Shown in pieces: positions 58,142 through 64,000 of a stretch of DNA of 64,000 bases; the stretch's first letter is position 1; every line of letters starts with the position of its first letter. Source of the DNA: DAOTWY01 sp003696565 (GTDB taxonomy: Bacteria > Chloroflexota > Anaerolineae > Aggregatilineales > Phototrophicaceae); the NCBI GenBank assembly GCA_034435635.1, contig DAOTWY010000025.1, positions 50,680 to 114,679 of the forward strand, given 5' to 3'. A program made the position numbers and the translations under genes. The notes below the pieces were generated by a model. That model was given only the letters and a program-made list of their open reading frames with translations. It was not told the DNA's origin and ran no database searches.

Positions 58142-59104
58142 ATGCGTGTACGATTAATCCCGCTGTTGTTACTCAATGTGGCGTTATCTGCTGCGGTGGC
58201 ATTTGGTGTTATTACGTTGATGAGAAATGATGATACCAGCCAGGTAACAGAGCGTGTTGTGACATTTCAAGTCATTATCACTGCCACACCCAATCCAAAT
58301 ACAACGCCACAGGTGATGATTATCACTGCCACACCAGGACCAGGGACACCTGTTCAGCGAGAAATCCCTGCCGGCGCGCTTGACCAGGGGACTGTGTCGC
58401 CATTGGAAACTGTCCCGCCAGATATTGGGACGGCAGTTGCTGCTGGGCAATTAGATAATTTACCTCAAGGCTGTATTACGCATACCATTGATAGTGGCGA
58501 AGCTCCGTCTATCATCGCAGAACAATATGGTGTGAGTGTGTTTGATGTGTTGGCGGTTAACAACTTGACGGAAGAGGACGCACGCTTTTTGCAGATCGGA
58601 GAGATTTTAATTATCCCACTGGAAGGGTGTCCGATTGAAGCGTTTATCCAACAAGGTGATTCCACAGATGATCCAGCAGATGAAGATGCTACAGCTGTAC
58701 CAGGGGAAACAACTGCACCAGATGCTACCAACAGCACTGCGGGCGGCGCGGCAACACCAACCCCAACATTGACTTTGGCACCTACAGCTGTTAATGCACA
58801 AGTGGAGATTGTTGAAGTCATTGGTGCCGGGGATATTACCCTAGAAAGTGTTGTTATTCGTAACACGGGGAACACAACAAGCATTGGGGGATGGACTTTA
58901 ACGGACGCAGATGGCAATACTTATACGTTCCCAGCAGACCGACGTTTGTTTAGTGGCGGCGGGGTGACGATCTTAACACGAGAGGGCACCAACACCCCCA
59001 TTAACCTGTTTTGGGGGCAGCAAGAAGCAATTTTACAGCCGGGGGATGTATTGACCCTGCGAGATGAAGATGGCAATGTGCAATCAACTTATCGCGTACC
59101 GTAG
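58142..59104 (+). CDS. Membrane-anchored LysM plus lamin-tail-domain protein
   Basis: 320 residues. An N-terminal helix (6-28) serves as anchor or signal. A LysM domain follows at ~117-162 (THTIDSGEAPSIIAEQYGVS, VLAVNNLTEEDARFLQIGE), which would bind cell-wall glycan. A Thr/Ala/Pro linker leads to a lamin-tail (LTD) domain at ~220-320 (VEIVEVIGAGDITLESVVIR, IGGWTLTDADGN, YTFP). LTD domains of this kind are common in secreted Chloroflexota proteins. Second gene after the FHA gene. Confidence 0.88.
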   Translation: MRVRLIPLLLLNVALSAAVAFGVITLMRNDDTSQVTERVVTFQVIITATPNPNTTPQVMIITATPGPGTPVQREIPAGALDQGTVSPLETVPPDIGTAVAAGQLDNLPQGCITHTIDSGEAPSIIAEQYGVSVFDVLAVNNLTEEDARFLQIGEILIIPLEGCPIEAFIQQGDSTDDPADEDATAVPGETTAPDATNSTAGGAATPTPTLTLAPTAVNAQVEIVEVIGAGDITLESVVIRNTGNTTSIGGWTLTDADGNTYTFPADRRLFSGGGVTILTREGTNTPINLFWGQQEAILQPGDVLTLRDEDGNVQSTYRVP

Positions 59105-59225
59105 ATATATTAAAGAAGGGGATATTATAATCTTGAGAAAATTCTTCCCATGTTGCCAAGGGATCACTCCCCTGGCACACATGATTAATGGATGCTTGTT
59201 TTTCTAAAGAGAATAACTCCCTCTT

Positions 59226-59771
59226 TTAATTTCCAGATGAGATTTCAGCTGAGTCGTCTTTGTCGTCTTCGTCGTCTTTGGTAAGGGGAACTTCCTGGGT
59301 GGATATTTCCGGTGGGGATGACTCTTGTGTCTCTATTTCAGTGGCGGGTGTATCTGCTGTGCTGCTTGATGGATTGTCATCGAGTTTGGTGGTTGTGTTG
59401 AGTGTGGGGATATCATTAATCGTAGCACGCAGGTCAGACGGACGAACTGGCTTAACCAACAAGAAATCATTTTCACCGAGTTCATGCCTTAGGGTATTGG
59501 CGATGATCATATTGGCTGTTGAAATAATAATCGGCACTTCTAACCAGTCTGGTTTAGAACGAATCTTCTTAAAGAGAAAATGTCCAGAGACCTGTGGCAA
59601 GTTCATATCCAGAATAATTAAATCAGGTTTGTTATTTTGCTCTAGATAGTCTAAAGCCTCTTTGCCGTCGGTAATTTGTTGAGAGGCAAAGCCCATTGAA
59701 TCGAGCGTGATTTGGTAAATTTCCCCAATTTCTTGGTGATCTTCAATAATTAACACAAATTTTTGAGACAT
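59226..59771 (-). CDS. Response regulator with acidic disordered tail
   Basis: 181 residues. Receiver domain (1-120) with E10/D11, phospho-acceptor D55 (LIILDMNLPQ), Ser-Thr in IIISTANM and Lys in LLVKPVRP. The last ~60 residues are Ser/Thr/Glu/Asp-rich (ending KDDEDDKDDSAEIS), with no output domain. Third single-receiver protein of the window. No histidine kinase is adjacent. Confidence 0.86.
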   Translation of the reverse strand: MSQKFVLIIEDHQEIGEIYQITLDSMGFASQQITDGKEALDYLEQNNKPDLIILDMNLPQVSGHFLFKKIRSKPDWLEVPIIISTANMIIANTLRHELGENDFLLVKPVRPSDLRATINDIPTLNTTTKLDDNPSSSTADTPATEIETQESSPPEISTQEVPLTKDDEDDKDDSAEISSGN

Positions 59772-59961
59772 TGTGGCTTCGCTTTATAATGGTTTCAATT
59801 AAGTTTCATTATAAATCAACTTAGCTTAATTTGTGTCAAAAATATCTGAAATTTTACAATCTACCTCGTGAAAAGGGGATGGTAGCGTCGATCATATTAA
59901 TAAGTGGAAATAATTGGCATGGGACATGAAGGATCATGTCTCATGCGATATAGGTGATTTA

Positions 59962-60138
59962 TTAATTTTCGTCGTTTAACTTAGGTTTGTTTTCTTCATT
60001 ATCACCTTCTTTTAAGCCTCGGCGGAAGTTGGCGATCCCTGCACCAAGTTCACCCCCCAAGCGAGAGATTCGCCCCGCACCACCAAACAATACCAACACA
60101 ATAACTAAAATAATTAAAAGCTCAGGAATACCAGGCAT
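59962..60138 (-). CDS. tatA: TatA/E family twin-arginine translocase subunit
   Basis: 58 residues, short enough to be missed by routine calling. MPGIPELLIILVIVLVLFG is the membrane helix with the Glu of the family at position 6. The FGG hinge and amphipathic helix (RISRLGGELGAGIANFRRGL) follow, then an acidic-Lys tail. AAGGAT lies ~9 nt upstream. TatA forms the pore for folded proteins with RR signals; a likely substrate is encoded nearby (61844). No tatC is in the window. The ~190-base gap at 59772-59961 downstream of it shows nothing certain. Confidence 0.87.
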   Translation of the reverse strand: MPGIPELLIILVIVLVLFGGAGRISRLGGELGAGIANFRRGLKEGDNEENKPKLNDEN

Positions 60139-60275
60139 GGTTTTTATATCCTTATCTCAGTTTTGATCTTTAAAATTCATTATAACACCATAACCTACCG
60201 ACTCATCAATTGCGAATCACCCATACCCTATGATAGACTGAAGACATCCACAAGAGTCTGTAAGGAATTTTTCCA

Positions 60276-61847
60276 TTGCCTGAACAAGCTCTGTACTTAA
60301 AATGGCGACCTATTACATTTGATGATGTGATTGGTCAAGAACACATTACACGTACCTTGCGTAATTCATTGAAAACCGAACGAATCCGCCATGCGTATTT
60401 ATTTAGTGGTCCGCGTGGCACAGGTAAAACTACAACCGCGCGATTGTTGGCTAAGGCGGTTAATTGCCAAAACGCTGACCCGGATCAACGTCCATGCAAT
60501 GCTTGTGCCTCTTGTATGGCAGTGAATGAAGGGCGTTTTCTTGATCTGATTGAAATTGACGCGGCGACTCATACCGGTGTCGATGATGTTCGTGATCTGC
60601 GGGATAAGATTGCTTTTACCCCAGGCGAGGGGCGTTTTAAGGTCTATATTATTGATGAAGTCCATCGTTTTACGGGGAATGCTTTTGATGCCCTGCTCAA
60701 AACATTGGAAGAACCACCAGATCACGCCATTTTTGTGTTGGCAACAACCGAAATTGATAAAGTCCCTTCCACTATTAAAAGCCGCTGCTTGCAGTTTGAA
60801 TTCAGGCGCGTTTCCTTAATGGATGTGGCAGATCGTCTGGAGCGGATTGCAAAAGCGGAAGGTCTGAATATTGAACGTGCCGCGCTAGAATTGATCGCTC
60901 GCCAGGGGACTGGCAGCGTACGTGATAGCATCAGCTTGTTAGATCAAATTGTGAGCGATCCAGCAGAACATATTACGCTGGAAGTGGCGCAGCGTATCTT
61001 AGGGACGGCAAATGTTCGTGCCGTGCGGGAATTAGTTCAAGCGATTGTTGTCGGGGATATTCCACATGGGCTACACATTTTGAACCAGGCGATTGATTCT
61101 GGTAGTGATCCGCGTCAATTAGGTATGCAGGTTGTTGAACATTTACGGGCGATATTACTAGCACAAACAGCCAGTGCGGACTTAGTAGAAGCCTCTGCAG
61201 AAGACCGTGAATTGTATGAACAACAAGCACGTCAGATTGAACGCGGACGCATATTGCGCGCTGTCCGTGTATTTAATGAGGCAATTAATGATTATCGCGG
61301 TGGGTGGCAGCCACAACTCGCATTAGAACTCGCATTGATTGATAGTATCCAAGAAGAAGAAAAACCGGTTGTTGTTCAGCAGGTGGTGCAGTCAACTGTA
61401 GCTGTTTCCTCTGCTCAGCCAGATGCCAAACAAACAGATGCACAGAGCGACATCCCACCAGTGATTGACCCGCAAGTGGTGCAAGCACGTTGGGGAGAAA
61501 TGCTGCGAGTCCTCAACAAGTTAAACCGAAGCGCACCGGCGGTATTACAATATTATCGTGTCAACAAAGTTGAGGGCAATGTGTTGTATATTGCGACCGA
61601 TAATGAATTGTATTTCAAACGGCTTTATGGTGAAACGCAGAAACTAGCTATTGTGGAACGCGCTTTGTGGGAAGTCCATAAGGTTAGTCTGCGGGTGCAG
61701 GTTAAGCTAGTTGATTCGATGGATAACACACGTTCGCCAGATGACATCATCTATGATGATCCACTTTTGCAGGAAGGTAGTCAACTTGGTGCGATTATCA
61801 CTCCAATAGAAAATGATAAAGATAATGATGAGGACTCAGACTCATGA
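60276..61847 (+). CDS. dnaX: DNA polymerase III subunit gamma/tau
   Basis: 523 residues from a TTG start with AAGGAA upstream; the family N-terminus (ALYLKWRPITFDDVIGQEHI) begins right there. Clamp-loader AAA+ domain: Walker A GPRGTGKT (45-52), zinc module C64/C74/C77/C80, Walker B VYIIDEVH, sensor 1 ATTE, arginine-finger SRC. C-terminal domains III and a tau-like region (~390-480) follow. No frameshift signal is obvious. First gene of dnaX-(deacetylase)-ybaB-recR. Confidence 0.95.
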   Translation: MPEQALYLKWRPITFDDVIGQEHITRTLRNSLKTERIRHAYLFSGPRGTGKTTTARLLAKAVNCQNADPDQRPCNACASCMAVNEGRFLDLIEIDAATHTGVDDVRDLRDKIAFTPGEGRFKVYIIDEVHRFTGNAFDALLKTLEEPPDHAIFVLATTEIDKVPSTIKSRCLQFEFRRVSLMDVADRLERIAKAEGLNIERAALELIARQGTGSVRDSISLLDQIVSDPAEHITLEVAQRILGTANVRAVRELVQAIVVGDIPHGLHILNQAIDSGSDPRQLGMQVVEHLRAILLAQTASADLVEASAEDRELYEQQARQIERGRILRAVRVFNEAINDYRGGWQPQLALELALIDSIQEEEKPVVVQQVVQSTVAVSSAQPDAKQTDAQSDIPPVIDPQVVQARWGEMLRVLNKLNRSAPAVLQYYRVNKVEGNVLYIATDNELYFKRLYGETQKLAIVERALWEVHKVSLRVQVKLVDSMDNTRSPDDIIYDDPLLQEGSQLGAIITPIENDKDNDEDSDS

Positions 61848-62581
61848 TTAGTCGCAGGCGTTTTTTGCAGGCAGGGTTTGCATCATTGATGCTGCCGCTG
61901 CATCGTTTCGCACCATCACAGCAGATTGTCCGCGCCATCACACATGGACGAGAGGACTTACCGCAGATTTGCCTGACCTATGATGATCTGTGGGATGAGG
62001 AAGTCGCGTTACAGATTGCGGAGGCATATGCTGAAAAGGACATCAGCATAACGTTTTTCCCGCCAGGCTCGGCAATTACGGCAAATATCAATCGTCCGGT
62101 GGTGGAAGATTTATACAAGCAGATTTATGATCTCGGTCATGAGTTTGGTTGCCATCTTTATACTCACACAGACATCACCGAAGCCGATGAACGCCGCCTG
62201 CGCTGGTGGGAGGTCAATCCCTGGCTGGAAGAAATGGAAAACGCACTCGGCTTTGCTTATGATCCGGTGGCAATCCGCCCGCCGATGGGCATTGTGACGA
62301 ACGCGCTGTATAACATCTGTGCGGAATATGAGTTGCCGCTGGTGTTATGGAGTGTGGATATGCGGGATACGTTCTGTGCGCCGAATGAATGTGAAGCGGT
62401 GCTGATGAATCGCTTTACCGATACGCTGGAAAACGGGCAGATTTATCTGCTGCATACATTACCGCAATCGCTGACGGTGATTGACTCCATGCTGGATGCG
62501 ATGGCGGAGGCGGAACTGGCGCATGTGCCGTTGTCTGCTATGCTGGCGGAACTGGAAAATGAAAGCGCAGATGACGCATAA
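61844..62581 (+). CDS. Tat-exported polysaccharide deacetylase-like protein
   Basis: 245 residues, overlapping dnaX by 4 bases (ATGA). Twin-arginine signal ISRRRFLQAGFASLMLPL. NodB-like fold: the metal Asp pair in CLTYDDLWDEE (TFDD in the family), HxxxH-type CHLYTHTD, the RPPMG motif and a late LLHT with the catalytic His region. It would remove acetyl or similar groups from cell-wall or other glycans outside the membrane. It is an unusual insertion into the dnaX-ybaB-recR order, and codons such as CTG/GCG are somewhat richer toward its end. Confidence 0.8.
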   Translation: MISRRRFLQAGFASLMLPLHRFAPSQQIVRAITHGREDLPQICLTYDDLWDEEVALQIAEAYAEKDISITFFPPGSAITANINRPVVEDLYKQIYDLGHEFGCHLYTHTDITEADERRLRWWEVNPWLEEMENALGFAYDPVAIRPPMGIVTNALYNICAEYELPLVLWSVDMRDTFCAPNECEAVLMNRFTDTLENGQIYLLHTLPQSLTVIDSMLDAMAEAELAHVPLSAMLAELENESADDA

Positions 62582-62649
62582 CCTGTGGAATCTGCTGGAA
62601 TTGACCTATAATTAGTCGCATGATGTATTTAAGGAAAGGAAATATTCAG

Positions 62650-63024
62650 ATGTCGAAGAAACGTAGCGGAGGAATGCCAATGGGGGGTATGCCAGGTGGT
62701 GCAGGTATGCTAAAACAACTCCAGAAAATGCAACAAGATATGGCAGAAGCCCAAGCCGCGCTAGAAACTGAAACAGTGGAAGTCTCCGTTGGGGGCGGCG
62801 CGTTGACAATTGTGATTACGGGGCATCAACGCATCCAGAGCATTAAAATCAATCCGGATGCAATTGATACCAGTGATGAAGAATGGTTAACAGATTTGCA
62901 AGATTTACTAGTGGCAGGGGTAAATCAAGCAATTGAACAGAGCCAGACAATGGCAGCAGATCGCCTGGAATCAATCACAGGTGGGTTAGGGAACATCCCA
63001 GGCTTAAGTGGGCTTTTGGGTTAA
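62650..63024 (+). CDS. ybaB: YbaB/EbfC nucleoid-associated protein
   Basis: 124 residues from the ATG at 62650, supported by AAAGGAAA upstream. Gly/Met-rich start (GGMPMGGMPGG), then the YbaB core: MLKQLQKMQQDMAEAQAALETETVEVSVGGGALTI.., GHQRIQSIKINP, and VAGVNQAIEQSQ. The dimer binds DNA. Position between dnaX and recR is the usual one. Confidence 0.93.
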   Translation: MSKKRSGGMPMGGMPGGAGMLKQLQKMQQDMAEAQAALETETVEVSVGGGALTIVITGHQRIQSIKINPDAIDTSDEEWLTDLQDLLVAGVNQAIEQSQTMAADRLESITGGLGNIPGLSGLLG

Positions 63025-63068
63025 CAAGGTTGGGTAATGTTTGGCATACATAAAAAGGCTTTTAAGTG

Positions 63069-63677
63069 ATGAGTAACGCCATACCTGAACCAGTTACAAA
63101 ATTGATAGAGGCTTTTTCACGCTTGCCGGGGATTGGTCCAAAGACCGCTTCCCGGCTAACGTTTTTTTTATTGCGCGCGCCGGATGAACTTTCAAAATCA
63201 CTTTCGGATGCGCTACGTGATCTAAAAACAAAGACGACATTTTGCACTGTGTGCTATAACATTACCAGTGATCATCAAAATCCATGTGCTATTTGTGCAG
63301 ATAACAAACGTGACAGTAAGACGCTTGTTGTGGTAGAAGAACCCTTAGATGTGTTAGCAATTGAGCGTACCGGCAGTTACCTTGGGAAGTATCATGTGTT
63401 ACATGGTGCAATTTCTCCCGTAGATGGCATTGGTGTGGATGACCTGAAAATTAAGGAATTGGTCAGCCGTGTAGAAGCCGGTGGTATCTTGGAGATTATT
63501 ATCGCGACGAACCCTACCTTGGAAGGGGATATGACAGCGCGTTATATTCAAGATATGTTGAATGGAAAGGGTGTTAAAGTGACACGGTTGGCGCGGGGCT
63601 TGCCAGTAGGTGGCGATTTAGAATATGTGGATACGGTGACACTCACACGGGCATTGCAAGGGCGTAGTGAGCTATAA
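63069..63677 (+). CDS. recR: Recombination protein RecR
   Basis: 202 residues from the ATG at 63069 (a GTG three bases before is possible). N-terminal HhH region LPGIGPKTASRLTFFLLR, zinc finger with four Cys (FCTVCYN..PCAIC), Toprim domain VVVEEPLDVLAIE and GGILEIIIATNPTLEGDMTA, and C-terminal Walker-B-like ARGLPVGGDLEYVD. Loads RecA with RecO/RecF at gaps. Complete. Confidence 0.96.
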   Translation: MSNAIPEPVTKLIEAFSRLPGIGPKTASRLTFFLLRAPDELSKSLSDALRDLKTKTTFCTVCYNITSDHQNPCAICADNKRDSKTLVVVEEPLDVLAIERTGSYLGKYHVLHGAISPVDGIGVDDLKIKELVSRVEAGGILEIIIATNPTLEGDMTARYIQDMLNGKGVKVTRLARGLPVGGDLEYVDTVTLTRALQGRSEL

Positions 63678-64000
63678 ATGGGTATCTGTTAACGCTCTCT
63701 AAAAACAGTGGGCACTTGGTCATCAATCCTCTGGAAACATTCATCACGCCATAAATACATTTCCTAATGGCTCAAATTCAGCCCCCCGCATGAGGCGATC
63801 AATGCTAGTGTGTAGGATGTATTTCCACACGATGATGTGTAATTAATTTCTTGAGGTATATAAGCAGGCAGGTTACGTCCTAAGTTTTTAATGAATGCCT
63901 TTGAAAAGCCTTGACATGAGGAAGTGAGGATGGTATTCTTTGCGACGCTCCGGTGAGGAGCAAACACATTACCAACGAAACCACTACGGCTCCCTAAGCT
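63678..64000 (+). other. Window end without a convincing gene
   Basis: No reading frame here has a ribosome site or family features. A strong promoter (63911-63939) points out of the window. The bases after it start with a small hairpin GCTCC-GGTGA-GGAGC (63948-63962) and could be the 5' end of an RNA gene or leader. Confidence 0.4.
63911..63939 (+). promoter_or_regulatory. Strong sigma70-type promoter at the window end
   Basis: TTGACA (63911-63916), 17-base spacer, TATTCT (63934-63939). The -35 is a perfect consensus. The transcript would begin near 63946 and run out of the window. Confidence 0.6.

Noticed and set aside
63764..63967. 67-codon minus-strand frame near the window end
   Set aside because: No ribosome site, unusual composition, and it overlaps the strong plus-strand promoter.
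63945..64000. Possible 5S rRNA start (AAACAC, GAA, ACGG and TAAGC in the right order)
   Set aside because: Spacing is two bases too long and the stem III pairs expected of 5S are not formed; only the first ~55 bases are in the window.

Overview
The window looks like chromosomal DNA of a Chloroflexota bacterium, most likely an Anaerolineae-like lineage. This is inferred from the mix of gene families and was not tested by any search. The pointers are three Ser/Thr kinases with membrane or ATPase/TPR extensions, an FHA protein, a free-standing DICT protein, a WD40 lipoprotein, secreted proteins with Pro/Thr 'PTPT' linkers, an ECF sigma factor with a two-helix partner, a lone Flp pilin, and tRNA genes without encoded CCA. 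GC content is in the mid-40s by eye and even throughout. I see no insertion sequence, prophage, integrase or CRISPR array.

Layout. 1-6.9 kb: the end of feoB, two methyltransferases, an HDAC/Nudix-like pair, an ECF sigma operon, an ArsR-type regulator and two response regulators. 7-11 kb: a methylcrotonyl-CoA carboxylase beta subunit, a structured leader with a 14-residue peptide reading frame, and two paralogous helical-repeat proteins, one cut short. 11-15 kb: a secreted protein built from RPxGW repeats and a secreted TAP-type hydrolase. 15-21.7 kb: a signalling block (kinase with ectodomain, small protein, SDR, kinase-ATPase-TPR protein, HNH nuclease). 21.7-33.8 kb: WD40 lipoprotein, RsgA, DICT protein, GH3 glycosidase, DsbA-like protein, DUF302, GreA, FGE-like protein, Flp pilin, GNAT.

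33.8-39.3 kb holds the most interesting locus. It is one minus-strand operon, in order: an E2-like (UBC fold) protein, a JAMM/MPN-like protein, a ThiF/E1-like adenylyltransferase, a disordered 86-residue protein, a PCMT-like methyltransferase and a beta-CASP metallohydrolase. This is a bacterial ubiquitin-like conjugation cassette. It has no recognisable beta-grasp modifier, and the JAMM motif carries Gln at its second His position.

39.5-46.6 kb: PsuK-like kinase, CoA-Nudix hydrolase, LysR regulator, peptide deformylase, FAD monooxygenase, small membrane protein and a third kinase. 46.6-51.6 kb: a ferric-iron type ABC transporter (binding protein, fused permease, ATPase) followed by flavodoxin, a set that fits an iron-limitation response. 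51.8-52.1 kb: tRNA-Pro, tRNA-Gly and tRNA-Met (CAT) with good promoters. 52-60 kb: redoxin-like protein without cysteine, secreted protein, RsmG, CNNM/CBS protein, dehydrogenase, NYN nuclease, FHA and LysM/LTD proteins, response regulator, and a TatA too short for routine gene calling. 60.3-63.7 kb: the conserved dnaX-ybaB-recR group with a Tat-exported NodB-type deacetylase inserted. The last 320 bases hold a strong promoter but no convincing gene.

Several upstream regions contain perfect inverted repeats. At two of them the hairpin covers the ribosome binding site (14-residue peptide; FAD monooxygenase). Others lie before the sigma factor and the iron-transport operon.
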